This document shows positions 28,197 to 39,891 of a DNA stretch of 53,600 bases, in pieces. The position numbers and the translations under genes were made by a program. The stretch covers positions 1 through 53,600 of the forward strand of contig MPUH01000451.1 of NCBI GenBank assembly GCA_001970955.1. The letters run 5' to 3'. The first letter of the stretch is position 1. Each line of letters starts with the position of its first letter. The stretch is from Stentor coeruleus (taxonomy: Eukaryota; Ciliophora; Heterotrichea; Heterotrichida; Stentoridae). The notes below the pieces were generated by a model, which saw only the letters and a list, made by a program, of their open reading frames with translations, was not told where the DNA came from and searched no databases.

Positions 28197-28754
28197 TTAA
28201 GCATTTGAGGCTTGTGAGAAAATCGAACAGATCCGACTTGCTCTTTGTGAACCGCCAGATTCCAATAAACAAGTGAAGTCGTAAAAATTAAGATCATCAT
28301 CAACATCGATTCCTGCTTCTTCAAACATAGTCTCAATATCTATAGTCAAACCAAACTGATCTCTTATGATTTCTACAAGTTTCTGTTTTTTTACTACACC
28401 TGTTTTATCTATGTTTCCACCCATTGCCACAAATGTATTTAATATGTCTAAATCAAACTCATCTTCTTCATCTTTTAGGTTTAGTTCTTTTAGATGACTC
28501 CATGCCCGCACTGCTAAGTTGAAGTCAAAACGTTTGCTTCCAGATTTATCTTCTACCCAAGCTACTAATTGAGCGATTTTTTCTTTGTTTGGGAATTCTC
28601 CTACTTTATCAAATAAAGACCCAAGGTCCAATGTGCTAAGGAATCCTGCTTTATTCTTATCTAGTTGATGGAATTGCTCCCTCATTAAATCGATTTCTTC
28701 TTGGGAAAGATCAAGTCCTTGAAACGAATCTTTTCTTGGGGCGCTTTTCTTCAT
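28197..28754 (-). CDS. EF-hand (calmodulin-like) protein, 185 aa
   Basis: Helix-loop-helix pattern over the whole chain: QFHQLDKNKAGFLSTLDLGSL (first hand), FDFNLAV, MGGNIDKTGVVKKQKLVEII (third, best-kept loop) and AGIDVDDDLNFYDFTCLL (fourth). The order and length are those of calmodulin/centrin-type four-EF proteins such as axonemal light chains or DRC8-like subunits. Only some loops keep enough acidic residues to bind calcium. The neighbouring gene order tells nothing about its job. EF-hand call firm; family within it unsure. Confidence 0.85.
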   Translation of the reverse strand: MKKSAPRKDSFQGLDLSQEEIDLMREQFHQLDKNKAGFLSTLDLGSLFDKVGEFPNKEKIAQLVAWVEDKSGSKRFDFNLAVRAWSHLKELNLKDEEDEFDLDILNTFVAMGGNIDKTGVVKKQKLVEIIRDQFGLTIDIETMFEEAGIDVDDDLNFYDFTCLLESGGSQRASRICSIFSQASNA

Positions 28755-28836
28755 GTTGTATTTATTTATAATAACGTATTAGCCAATACATTCAGAATTC
28801 AGAAAGCAAAAATTCTTACAGAGAATTATTAACGGT

Positions 28837-29445
28837 TTATTTAGATTTGGTGATTTTCTCATAGAGTAATTGATTATGTCGTTCCAGGGTGGAAATTAAC
28901 TCTTGATTTTTAAAATAATCAGTGCCTAGGTCACAGAAAAGTTGGTTACCATGAAGAAGTGCTCTCTTATTTTTTTTTAACTCTTTAAACACTTTGATTT
29001 CTTCACGGATCAAACTGATTTCTTTGTTAAAATATTCTTTATCGTTTTTTATGTCTTGTTCAAGCCCAGTAATTATTTCTTCATAATACTTCCTTTGCGT
29101 TAGGAGACCGTTTTCTATGAATGCTTGCAGCTCTCGAAGTTCTATTTTTAGCCTTGAAGCTTCATTAGGTTCTTGAGTTATAGGAGACGAAAAAATGCAG
29201 GTATTGGTACTCGATTCAGTATTAAGCGTAGGCTGATTTTCTTGTGCTTTTGATGCAAGCTCTTTTGATTTTAGTAGTGGAGATTTCACTTTTGATTTTA
29301 GTTGTGGAGTTTTCTCTTTTGATTTTTTTATCAAGAATTTATAGCTCGCAAGTGTCATCCTGGGGCTTTCAATGAGGTCTGTTGGAGTATGGCTTCTTAA
29401 CAGTGGCGAATTTGATTTGATATTTTTACTAGGCTTAAAATACAT
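28837..29445 (-). CDS. Unknown coiled-coil protein, 202 aa
   Basis: The N-terminal half is basic and disordered, with two imperfect repeats of K-S-P-x-L-K-S-K (KSKVKSPLLKSK). The C-terminal half (about 100-200) is a strongly predicted coiled coil rich in Glu, Lys and Leu. No other domain. Starts at ATG 29445, TAA stop. Probably a cytoskeletal scaffold; inferred only from composition. Confidence 0.65.
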   Translation of the reverse strand: MYFKPSKNIKSNSPLLRSHTPTDLIESPRMTLASYKFLIKKSKEKTPQLKSKVKSPLLKSKELASKAQENQPTLNTESSTNTCIFSSPITQEPNEASRLKIELRELQAFIENGLLTQRKYYEEIITGLEQDIKNDKEYFNKEISLIREEIKVFKELKKNKRALLHGNQLFCDLGTDYFKNQELISTLERHNQLLYEKITKSK

Positions 29446-29580
29446 TATTCAATTATCATTAAAAGTATTAAAGAGGTTATAACTCGCAAACTATGAACTA
29501 GCCTCAATTATAATAACTAATAATTTTTGTTTGTTTCAAATTCCTTGAATAAAAATAGTGATAATTTAATTATTAATGCT

Positions 29581-29769
29581 ATATTTCAATGTATAGAAAA
29601 GGCTTTTGTACAGTATTTGCAACAATCAAATAAATAATTAGGTCTATTAGATTATGTATAATATTGCTCAATTTTGTTGCAAGAATGTATTGATGTTAAT
29701 CAAGGAATTAATAATTCTATAATATTAAAATTTCAAGAGGTCTTGATGATCAGGCAGGAAACTGGATAA
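29581..29769 (+). pseudogene. Decayed coding-like segment, unidentified
   Basis: One plus frame reads IFQCIEKAFVQYLQQSNK, TAA, LGLLDYV, TAA, and then 35 open codons (YCSILLQECIDVNQGIN.. to MIRQETG) before a third TAA. Just downstream a different frame gives SFIAANNCF and SCFDNSKKCFYYDHYHPN. The composition (Cys, Glu, Gln, Asp) is unlike random AT-rich DNA. I cannot name a family. Confidence 0.28.
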
Positions 29770-30471
29770 GTCTTTTATGCCCTTCATTTATCGCTGCAAA
29801 TAATTGTTTCTAGAAATATTCTTGCTTTGATAACTCTAAGAAGTGTTTTTACTACGATCATTATCATCCTAATAAAGCAATACTTTAGTTCTCCCACGAA
29901 ACTATACCACTAAAACCTAATTTTATTAAAAATGCACTTCTTTAATTGTATTTCGATAAGTTATCATTGATCCAGCCTGGGTTTAATTTATTGCTTTTTA
30001 ATCTGATGATTAGCTTTAAAGATTTCTAACTTGATCACTTTACTTAACTTAAACTTAGATACAATTTTACCCATTAAGTTTTAATCTATATTGTGAAACA
30101 ATTTTATTTTTATTGCTCTTAAATAATAAGGATTTTTAGTAGCTATAAATAAAACATAGCTTTTTTATTATTAAAGCCTATATTTCAGAAAAGGATTTAT
30201 TATAATATAATTACTAAAATATTACACTCACCTTAAAAAATATAATAACCTCAAAAGGGGCTCTGCAGCTCAATTATCATCAATATCTTATCAAGCTTTC
30301 AATACCATTTTTTATAATAAATTCCAACACACCTCAACTCACTCATATCTAACCATCAAAATGCTGCTCAGAAACCTTACTGTCGTCAATGCTAAACTTT
30401 CCTCTGAATATTCACCCATCATAAATTCTTTAAACCCAAATTTGAGACTAATTATTAGACAAAAGATATAA
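29770..30471. other. Intergenic spacer
   Basis: Possible continuation of the decayed segment up to about 29930, then AT-rich leader of the CDPK gene; nothing else recognised. Confidence 0.45.
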
Positions 30472-31878
30472 ATGGAAGACCTTAGGATCACTGGTGGGGA
30501 TTTCGTCAGCGAGAAAAAAGGCAAACTCCGTGACAACTACCGTATCGGCAACAAACTTGGTGATGGGGCATTTGGCAGTGTGCGCAAAATCACTCACCGA
30601 GTGACAGGAGAAATACGGGCAGTAAAAACAATCCACAAGAAAAACCTTCGAAGTGAAGAAGAAAGACAAACCTTTTTCAACGAAGTTTCAGTTCTAAGAG
30701 CACTTGATCATCCAAATGTTCTAAAGCTATATGAATATTACCAAGACGAAAAAAATTACTATTTAATCACCGAGCTTTGTAATGGTGGTGAGCTATTCGA
30801 CAGAATCATAAGCCATGGATCATTCTCTGAAGCTATGGGGGCAAATTATATGAAGCAGATTCTTTCAGTTATAGCTTATGCACATGATAGACATATAGTC
30901 CACCGTGACTTAAAACCAGAAAATTTTCTTTTGGATACAACAGCTGAGGATGCGAATCTTAAAGTCATCGATTTTGGTACAGCGCAGTTTTTCACACCAG
31001 GAACTTTGATGACTGCTAAATTTGGCACACCTTATTATATTGCTCCTGAAGTTCTCAAGTGTAGTTATGATGAAAAATGCGATGTGTGGAGTGCTGGGGT
31101 GAATATGTATGTGCTTTTGTGTGGGTATCCACCTTTTGGCGGCTCAAATGACGATCAAATTCTCAAGAAAATCGCTATTGGTAGATTCTCTTTTCCATCA
31201 CCTGAGTGGGATTTCATTAGTTTTGAAGCTAAGGATCTTATAACCAAAATGCTAGCATTTGATTACACCAGGAGAATTTCAGCTAGAGAGGCTTTACAGC
31301 ATCCATGGCTTAATAATGCTAGTGTTACTCCTATTGATAACTCAACAGCTAAAAGCATTTTTACTAATCTGACAAGTTTCCGTTCTGAACAGAAACTTCA
31401 AAAAGCTACTTATTCATTTATAGCCTCACAGTTGGCTACAAAAAAGGAAAGAGAAGAAATGCTTGAGCTTTTTAAGTCTTTAGATACAGACAATTCAGGT
31501 ACAGTGTCTAGAGATGAGCTTATTAGAGGATTCAATAATCTGTATGCTGATGAAATTGAAGATATTGATGAGGAAGTTGATAAAATTATGAGACAAGTTG
31601 ATACAGATAAATCAGGAGAAATTGATTACTCTGAGTTCGTTGCAGCGTCAATGAATAGGACTAAGCTTTTGTCTAAAGAAAGACTTGAGGCAGCTTTTAA
31701 AGCTTTTGATATTGATGGAAGTGGAACTATTTCAGCTGATGAATTGAAGTCAATGCTTGGTAAATATCATGCTTATGATGATGAGATGTGGACTAATATC
31801 ATCCGTGAAGTTGATCAGAATGGTGATGGAGTCATCGATTTGAGGGAGTTTAGTGAGATGATGCTTAGATTCACTTAG
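30472..31878 (+). CDS. Calcium-dependent protein kinase (CDPK), 468 aa
   Basis: A Ser/Thr kinase regulated by its own calmodulin-like domain, as in plants and alveolates. Kinase domain about 23-285: glycine loop GDGAFGSV, Lys52, HRDLKPENF (144-152), DFGTAQFF and GTPYYIAPEVL. A junction helix (about 300-330) follows, then four EF-hands. The loops start DTDNSGTVSRDE, DTDKSGEIDYSE, DIDGSGTISADE and DQNGDGVIDLRE, all with good calcium ligands. There is no N-terminal Gly-Cys acylation signal, so it is probably soluble. ATG 30472 follows AAAAGATATAA, and the N terminus (GKLRDNYRIGNKLG) aligns with the usual CDPK start. Confidence 0.96.
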   Translation: MEDLRITGGDFVSEKKGKLRDNYRIGNKLGDGAFGSVRKITHRVTGEIRAVKTIHKKNLRSEEERQTFFNEVSVLRALDHPNVLKLYEYYQDEKNYYLITELCNGGELFDRIISHGSFSEAMGANYMKQILSVIAYAHDRHIVHRDLKPENFLLDTTAEDANLKVIDFGTAQFFTPGTLMTAKFGTPYYIAPEVLKCSYDEKCDVWSAGVNMYVLLCGYPPFGGSNDDQILKKIAIGRFSFPSPEWDFISFEAKDLITKMLAFDYTRRISAREALQHPWLNNASVTPIDNSTAKSIFTNLTSFRSEQKLQKATYSFIASQLATKKEREEMLELFKSLDTDNSGTVSRDELIRGFNNLYADEIEDIDEEVDKIMRQVDTDKSGEIDYSEFVAASMNRTKLLSKERLEAAFKAFDIDGSGTISADELKSMLGKYHAYDDEMWTNIIREVDQNGDGVIDLREFSEMMLRFT

Positions 31879-32230
31879 TTAGGATAAATTTAATCGAAAT
31901 TAGGTCCATTAGTGGTTGATTATAATTTCTATGATAATGCAATGGATTTATTAAAACATTTAACACACATTTTACCAATTTCTCAGCGAATTCAAAAGAA
32001 ATAAGTTAATAATATTAAAGATAAAATGTATCAATGCAACTATCACTAATATATTTATAAAGCATGCTAGATGAAAATGCTTACTTTAAAGATTTTATTA
32101 TAAAATATACTCATAAGTCTAATGCAACAAAAATTTAAATAATTTTATATATGTAGATACTACAAATTTAATATAGTTCTTTCTAAAATACTGAAAATTT
32201 TAGCATAGACATCTTTGGATTTAATTATAT
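31879..32230. other. Intergenic spacer
   Basis: AT-rich; nothing recognised. Confidence 0.5.
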
Positions 32231-33067
32231 ATGGCATCCAACTTTGGCGAATTCAGCTTCTCTCCAAGAAGTCTTCACAACCCATACCAGTCATTAAGTT
32301 GCTTTAGATCCACTGAAGATATCCATGAAAGCTACACAAGCACTCCTCGAAATATCATAGAGCACCTTGAATTAAAAAAAGAGCGACATGAAGCTTTAAA
32401 AAATTACTATCTTACTGTTCTTTCACAATTAAAAGATTTCCTTAAAGTGTCTTTGCAGCAGTTAGATGAGCAAAAAACTACGCTTATAGATGAAATCGAA
32501 CTTAAATACAGGGAAGCTGTAAAAGATGTCAAGCGCCGAGCTTTAAAAAAAGAGCAAGAGCTAAATGAAAAATTAGAAGAAGCTGTAATGCATTTTGATC
32601 AGGTGACAACTCTCATTAAAAAACTTGAAGTTATGGGAAATGATAAGAATTTAGTAAGAGAAGCAGAGGAAAATTTAAAAGTTTGGGCAAGAGAAGTTGA
32701 AGTTAGTTCAAATAATTTAATGTTTCCTGTTCCAACTTTGACTGTGTCAACAAGTGAATATTCAGAATTCAAAAGTCTGAGTAGGTATGTGCAAATTTCA
32801 AGCTTAGTATCAGAGGAGAGTCCTTTGCATGGACAATGCGCTAATAAGACAAAACTTTATGTGCCATTTGGATTGCCAGAATATTATTATTATTACTTTG
32901 TTAGTATTAGCTCTCAGATATCGTGCCAAAGTTTAATTGCTGCACTGCTACCGTATTTTAATTTGGAATCAGCTTCTCTTTCATATAAAAATCCTCCAGT
33001 TGCTATACCGATTAATGAAAAAATCTCCCCTAATACTAAAGAACTCTATCTAATACTTATCTCTTAA
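32231..33067 (+). CDS. Unknown coiled-coil protein, 278 aa
   Basis: A Ser-rich disordered N terminus (1-40) is followed by one long Lys/Glu/Leu coiled coil (about 45-160), like the B-box C-terminal helix of TRIM proteins but without RING or B-box. A C-terminal ~100 residues contain a Tyr run (YYYYYFVSIS) and may form a small folded domain. I do not recognise the family. Starts at ATG 32231, TAA stop. Confidence 0.65.
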   Translation: MASNFGEFSFSPRSLHNPYQSLSCFRSTEDIHESYTSTPRNIIEHLELKKERHEALKNYYLTVLSQLKDFLKVSLQQLDEQKTTLIDEIELKYREAVKDVKRRALKKEQELNEKLEEAVMHFDQVTTLIKKLEVMGNDKNLVREAEENLKVWAREVEVSSNNLMFPVPTLTVSTSEYSEFKSLSRYVQISSLVSEESPLHGQCANKTKLYVPFGLPEYYYYYFVSISSQISCQSLIAALLPYFNLESASLSYKNPPVAIPINEKISPNTKELYLILIS

Positions 33068-34340
33068 ATTCCCCCTTATAATTAAACATGATCATAACAT
33101 ACATATAGTTTTGTGAAATGCATTATTAAGTCATAAATATACATTTATACTGAATGCCATTATGTAAAATCTACTAAGCTTCAAAATAGAATATTTATGA
33201 AAAGTAGCTATATTGGATTATCTTATATCAAAAGGTATGCGGCATTTTTATAGATGAATTTCTATATTTTAAGTAATTTTCACAAGCAAGTATTACATAT
33301 ATAAAATTTTAAATATTTCTACAGTGCTAAAACTTTTCTTTATAATATTTGCCATTAATTAATCAAAACTAGAACATTAAAAAGTTACCTTTAATTGTTC
33401 TATCAATAATATAAAAATATTGAATTTTGCATTAAGAATTTCAAGGAATTTAAATTTTTTCATCTTATCTCATATATCAGATAATTTTTTTTTAATTGTC
33501 CAGGGTCAAAAATTTAAGTATACTACTTAAAATTATTTTTGTTTATCATAAAAAAAATTAGGATGCTCTACTAGCCTATATCACTTACTTATCCGATTAC
33601 TTATATAAAAAAAAGAGAAGAAGCTATAATTCAATAACAATTAATCATAATAATTTCAAACTTTTAACACTAGTAATTTTTTCTGAAAATATAAGCATTA
33701 AGAAATAGTATAGTCATACATAGGTATAACTTATTTCACTCTTTAGTATACTAATTTTTAATTTTTTCTCTTAGAGATGCTCAGAAGTAGTAATCTTAAA
33801 AATGGGAGCTTAACTTAATCCCTTTATCTTCCCGGTTATTTTTTAAGTCACCTCTCAAGCTCAATTAACTAAATTCTAAGTACTCAAGATTATACCATCA
33901 AGAAATTGGAATATTTTCATCAAGTATCTGAGAAAAATTTAGAAAATTTCCCTAATCCAATAATTTTATTTTTCGAGTCCAGGCTAAGTTCACTTTCATC
34001 TAATACTACTATCATTGTTAAGTTTTACTAATTAAATCTTAATCTCTCTTAATCCTCTCTAGGTCTTTAGCATCCTTTCAAAATGAATGACAGGCACATG
34101 GCTAAAAAGCCCGCTCTAGTAAGTCCTAAAGCTGCCTAAACCAATTATATATACTTTTATCTTTCAACAATTTCCACAAACTTCTAGCTTCTCTTCCTTC
34201 AAATCCTAAAAATTCTTCAAATTTTAAAGTGCCTCGGCAATTTCTGAATTGAAATGCCATTTATAAAATCCTAAGGACCAGGGGGTTCAAAATCAATTGC
34301 CATAAGAAATCAAGGGGTAGCCCTTAATTACATGAACAAA
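33068..34340. other. Long spacer upstream of alpha-tubulin
   Basis: Very AT-rich up to about 33,750. From about 33,800 to the tubulin gene it becomes C-rich and G-poor. A tiny ORF (34083-34139, 18 codons: MNDRHMAKKPALVSPKAA) lies in it and could be an upstream ORF, but I have no further support. No RNA gene recognised. Confidence 0.45.
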
Positions 34341-34350
34341 TATAAAAGGG
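34341..34350 (+). promoter_or_regulatory. TATA-like element of alpha-tubulin
   Basis: TATAAAAGGG followed by GCC, 37 bases before the ATG. In most genes here AT-richness hides any TATA box. This one stands out by its G-rich flank and its position in front of a gene with high-expression codon use. The very short distance implies a leader of only a few bases. Confidence 0.5.
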
Positions 34351-34377
34351 GCCGAAAAATCCATAGCCATAATTTAA

Positions 34378-35730
<1,353 letters not shown>

Positions 35731-36085
35731 GTCTAATAATAGGTTAAACTTCTTAAAAAATATTTTGCTTATATTTGTGAATTTTATATATAGTAGAAAA
35801 TGAGGACTGATTTGAAGATTAGGTAGAATTAGAGTTGAAATTCACCAATAATGAGTAAATTATATACATTACTGATGATTATTCTTATTGAACAGTTATT
35901 TTATGTCCACTAGTTAATTAGCTATTGTTTTATATTTAGGGAATCTCAATTAATAAATAGTAAAATTAGCAGATTAACTTTAAATCGAAGATATGCTCAA
36001 ATTTATGAATAGAGTTGCAAATTCTAAAACTAAGGCATTAGATTCAAAATGCTTTTATAAATCTACTTTTATATATTTTTTATAA
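35731..36085. other. Spacer between convergent genes
   Basis: AT-rich; nothing recognised. Confidence 0.5.
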
Positions 36086-37156
36086 TTATCTATTGCTGGG
36101 GAATGGTTGGTAGTACTGCTGAGGATACATCATAGTTCCTGGGTACATTCCATAGCATGGTAAGCCTGTAACATACTGAACTGGCTGAATCTGAACCATG
36201 GGCTGACTGGCAAGGACAGGCATCTCAGGTAAACTAAGTTTCCTTGCTGCTTGATAATTTGGTTGAACTGATCCTTGTAAAGATGTCCTAACAGAACTTT
36301 GCTTAACTGGACTTCCATCTCTATTTACTGCTTCATACCCTATTAAATGCTTGCTTATGTTCAAATTCTCTTTACCTTTAACTATAGTATTCACCTGCTC
36401 CATAGTATTTTCATTTAATAAAGAATATGTCGGAATTTGACCTGGGTATTCTTCTGCACAATGCTCACTAAATATTTTAAGGATATTTATAAGGTGGTTA
36501 TACCTTAAAAACATATCCTTAGCCCTATTAGCATTATAAGATTCAAAGTTTCCAAACACTTGCCATAAAATACCTATAGCATTTTTCAGTGCAGTGTAGA
36601 TAGTCTTGCTATCTGATAATACCCTTGAGCATATATCAGGTAAATAATCACTTTCAGCTTTAAACTTCATCATGCTTTCATAAGGATCCTTAATAGATAC
36701 AAGGGTCTGCATGAGATTGAGTAGTTCATCAATCTTTGTAAGAAGTTCTTGAGGGTTTTCTTTTATAGTTGTCAAAAGAGTGTTGTTTATAAGCATAAGT
36801 ATTGTTGAGGCATGCTTCGATCTTAGTTTCAGAAAATTATAATAAGGGCCCACAAGAGGATTGAGAGAACATTGCTTATTCATTTCAAATAAGAGATTGG
36901 TTGTATGAAACCAGTTGATGACTTGCTCGTAGTTGTTAATCATTAGGAAGTGAACAACATAAAGAGTTCTTAGCCTGACCGGGGTTCTTTTTTCTTGAAG
37001 TTGTTTAGTGATTAACTCACAAACCTGATTAAAGGGTAGTTCAGTAAAGTAGTTATGTAATGCTATATAGTATTTACTCGTTAGATGCTTTTCTTTAGGT
37101 TTTTTATTGTTGCGTTTGCTTGTAGCTTTTTTGAGCGCTTTTTTAAATTTCCCCAT
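36086..37156 (-). CDS. ANTH-domain clathrin adaptor (AP180/CALM-like), about 356 aa
   Basis: AP180/CALM proteins bind PI(4,5)P2 and bring clathrin to the plasma membrane. The N-terminal ~270 residues match the ANTH domain. Hallmarks are KALKKATSKRN..KPKEKH (the K-P-K-x-K-H phosphoinositide-binding patch), then helices with VRLRTLYVVHFLMINN, a F-R-Y-like ANRAKDMFLRYNHLI region and the C-terminal helix of the solenoid. The tail (about 285-356) is rich in Pro, Gln, Tyr and Met. Start: the open frame continues upstream to a TTG, but a eukaryotic start needs ATG. The ATG at 37156 gives MGKFKKALKKAT, in an AAATCAAAT context. No clear clathrin box is seen. Confidence 0.88.
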   Translation of the reverse strand: MGKFKKALKKATSKRNNKKPKEKHLTSKYYIALHNYFTELPFNQVCELITKQLQEKRTPVRLRTLYVVHFLMINNYEQVINWFHTTNLLFEMNKQCSLNPLVGPYYNFLKLRSKHASTILMLINNTLLTTIKENPQELLTKIDELLNLMQTLVSIKDPYESMMKFKAESDYLPDICSRVLSDSKTIYTALKNAIGILWQVFGNFESYNANRAKDMFLRYNHLINILKIFSEHCAEEYPGQIPTYSLLNENTMEQVNTIVKGKENLNISKHLIGYEAVNRDGSPVKQSSVRTSLQGSVQPNYQAARKLSLPEMPVLASQPMVQIQPVQYVTGLPCYGMYPGTMMYPQQYYQPFPSNR

Positions 37157-37770
37157 ATTTGATTTATGAATTCGAAAATGTATGGCAAAACTTTGCAATG
37201 CATACAGGCGGTTAATTTAGAAGCAAGCTAAAGCAGCCGATATTATTGAAGAGTAGCTTAGGATTTTGTAATCTATTTCAGTTTTACTAATTTATTATAA
37301 AATTTATATGCTTATATATAGTTTGATATTTTAAATGTTCCTATGAAAGCTTACTTATACTAAACATTTGATATTCCAAATTTAATCATATAATAAACTT
37401 GTAATCACTTAAAGCAATAGTATGCATATTCAAAATTAGGTGGGAGTATCTTAGTTGCTGTAAATTAGAATATTTAGGATTAAATATTTATATTAAGAAT
37501 AGCTTAGGTCTTAGTACTATATGATAAACGAAACTTATTTCTTTATGTAATTTATTATAAATGGAATGATTATACCTACTCCNTCTTAGTACTATATGAT
37601 AAACGAAACTTATTTCTTTATGTAATTTATTATAAATGGAATGATTAGTCAATATCTATNTTATGTAATTTATTATAAATGGAATGATTATACCTACTCC
37701 AAATCATTTTAATCATAAATAATGCTATATTTAAACTTCTAAAACTAATTTTATCTTATTTCTTTTTCTT
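37157..37770. other. Spacer between the ANTH and DOMON genes, with an assembly tangle
   Basis: AT-rich flanks; no gene. It contains the two-N duplication described separately. Confidence 0.5.
37509..37700. repeat. Double assembly duplication around N at 37583 and 37660
   Basis: The sequence from 37509 recurs from 37584 for about 63 bases, then diverges. The last 40 bases before the first N recur after the second N (37661-37700). The middle piece therefore looks like an alternative allele or error branch inserted between two overlapping contigs. It lies 70 bases downstream of the DOMON gene stop and harms no gene. Confidence 0.8.
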
Positions 37771-39891
37771 CTACATCATTATGATTTTTCTTTTTTCAAC
37801 TCCGTTCTTCAAAAGGAAACCATGATAGTATCTATTAAACCCTGAAGGTCCACAAATCCAAGCACTTGTAACTTCCTTTTCCAGATGACTCTTAACAAGT
37901 TCTGGTATCTGCTTCATTTGCTCAGAATTATCATCAAGAAGAATATGTACTTGCAACCAAGGAGGTTTAATATAATCTCGCATTTTTTCTAAAATATCCA
38001 AAGCAAATCCATCTTTCCAGCTACGGAAGAATGCAAAAACTGTCAATTTAAATTTATCTTCGTTACAACCAATTTTCCATGCATAGTAAATAAGATCTAA
38101 GAAAGGAACTAGTCCAGTACCACCACCAAAAGCTAAATAGTTTCCATCCATTTTACTAAGCATAAGCCCTGGTCCGAAAGGTCCTTTAATATCAAGCACT
38201 TCACCTGTCTTAAGGGAATTCATATGATTGGTCATATATCCTCCAGGATATACTTTATAAATAAACTTAACATATCCATCATCAGTTCTTTCAGCCCTTT
38301 GAGTTAAACCAAGTTCAGCACTCCATTCAATAAGATCAACAAACATAGTGCTATAATATCTGCGTACAGTCTTAAATCTAGATGAATGCAAAACCATAAA
38401 ATGCTTGCCGATCCATGAAGGATCTTGACACTGACTTGCCATTTTGAATTCATCGGATTTTAAATGAATTAAGAATGTACTTTCATTTAAAAATTTCTTT
38501 GATACTAAAGTAAACTGCATGGTACTTTGACTGCTATTTGTTGGTGAATGTAAGTATCCATCTGGGGTCGGAATGCAGCCAATAGCAAAATTCTTGAAGT
38601 AAGAAAAAGCTTTGTCTGTATGAGTATATGGAAGAATAGCTCCACCATAGCTACTGCATCCTACCATATATTTGCCAGTATCTTCTCCAAGACACTCAGT
38701 TATCATGAAGCTGCCTCCAGGATGACTGAGAATAAAGCCTCCGACGTCAAGGACCATATCATCAGCAAACATTAGCTTTGAACCATTTGCAATCATTTCC
38801 ATGGCTACTGAATGAGTAATTATAGGAAGTTTAGAACTTGCAGGCAGTCTCCTATTTTTAAAAAATATTTGATATATTTCAAAACCAGCAAAACCTAGAA
38901 CAGCAATAATATATCCTAATATAGTCAAAGGTAAACCAGCTTTTCCATGATAAATCTCCCATCCTTTTAAACAGTTGATAAGACCTACTATTAGTAATGC
39001 ATATCCAATAACTTTATGTGCTCGGGCTAAGATAGTAAGAGCCTGAACGTTCTTTGTAAATATTTTGAAATAAGAATACATTACACCAAAGATGCATTGG
39101 GAAATAACTATAGAAGACATTATCATGCCAAGTCTTGAGTGATCAAAAGTTTTTTCTGACATTGATTCTGTCGAGTACTTGTCATCTTTGAAAAGAAGAG
39201 AAGAACTGATAATTGTAATAAGAGAGGCTGTTAGTAAAGGTATAACGTGCACATAAATCCACCATGAAGTGTATTTAAAATACCTAGATGCAAAAATCCC
39301 AATAACAGCCAGACAACTCCAGCCTACTGACATAGCCACTCCATGATTATATTTTGACTCCTTTGATGATGAAAAATACATGTTATCCTTTGTTGTAGCC
39401 CAAACAAAACCCGCGTCACCATATTCAGTATGCTCAGTCCAGCCCTTACGATTATTACGATAACCCCAACATATATTCCCTCTATTGTCTAGTAAGATTT
39501 CTTGATCATACTTATCTCCAGTATTTAGTTTGCGTTTAAATGTAACATCTATGTTACCAGAATTATCCAAACCACCAGAAACATATTTAATATCTTCTGA
39601 ACCTCCTTCTGTAATATCGTCCCTAGGTGTTCCATGATCACGAGACCAATAGTCGATTAGTGATACATTTTCTCCGTCGCTTAAAGCTGCAAACATATCG
39701 CAGTCAGTCATACTTGATCTAAGGCCTATAGAGCAATATCCCAATTGAACCTTACACAATAAATGAATCTGAATCCACTCACTATCCAACACACTCCATT
39801 CCATGGTCATCACAGAATCAATTTGTTGAGATAAAGCCTCTCCTCCAAATACTCCTATTGCGAGTATCAAGGCTATCAGGATAGATTTCAT
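37771..39891 (-). CDS. DOMON-cytochrome b561-b5-like-NAD(P)H reductase fusion, 706 aa
   Basis: A membrane electron-transfer chain in one polypeptide. A signal peptide (1-20) is followed by a DOMON domain (about 24-165), a haem- or sugar-binding extracytoplasmic domain. A five- to six-helix cytochrome b561 core then has four His (183, 215, 251, 292) in the right helices for two haems. A cytochrome-b5-like stretch follows, with HPGG (390-393) and a second His at 424. The C terminus is a ferredoxin-reductase module: RRYYST (510-515) for FAD, GGGTG (589-593) and CGPSGF (680-685) for NAD(P)H. Probably moves electrons from cytosolic NAD(P)H across a membrane to ferric iron, quinone or the DOMON haem. 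Direction and substrate are inferred. Confidence 0.92.
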   Translation of the reverse strand: MKSILIALILAIGVFGGEALSQQIDSVMTMEWSVLDSEWIQIHLLCKVQLGYCSIGLRSSMTDCDMFAALSDGENVSLIDYWSRDHGTPRDDITEGGSEDIKYVSGGLDNSGNIDVTFKRKLNTGDKYDQEILLDNRGNICWGYRNNRKGWTEHTEYGDAGFVWATTKDNMYFSSSKESKYNHGVAMSVGWSCLAVIGIFASRYFKYTSWWIYVHVIPLLTASLITIISSSLLFKDDKYSTESMSEKTFDHSRLGMIMSSIVISQCIFGVMYSYFKIFTKNVQALTILARAHKVIGYALLIVGLINCLKGWEIYHGKAGLPLTILGYIIAVLGFAGFEIYQIFFKNRRLPASSKLPIITHSVAMEMIANGSKLMFADDMVLDVGGFILSHPGGSFMITECLGEDTGKYMVGCSSYGGAILPYTHTDKAFSYFKNFAIGCIPTPDGYLHSPTNSSQSTMQFTLVSKKFLNESTFLIHLKSDEFKMASQCQDPSWIGKHFMVLHSSRFKTVRRYYSTMFVDLIEWSAELGLTQRAERTDDGYVKFIYKVYPGGYMTNHMNSLKTGEVLDIKGPFGPGLMLSKMDGNYLAFGGGTGLVPFLDLIYYAWKIGCNEDKFKLTVFAFFRSWKDGFALDILEKMRDYIKPPWLQVHILLDDNSEQMKQIPELVKSHLEKEVTSAWICGPSGFNRYYHGFLLKNGVEKRKIIMM

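Noticed and set aside
34083-34139. 18-codon ORF upstream of alpha-tubulin as a gene
   Set aside because: Too short, no conservation evidence; kept only as a remark in the spacer entry.
37157-37198. N-terminal extension of the ANTH gene to 37198
   Set aside because: The extension begins at TTG; no ATG is available, and MGKFKK at 37156 fits the family start.
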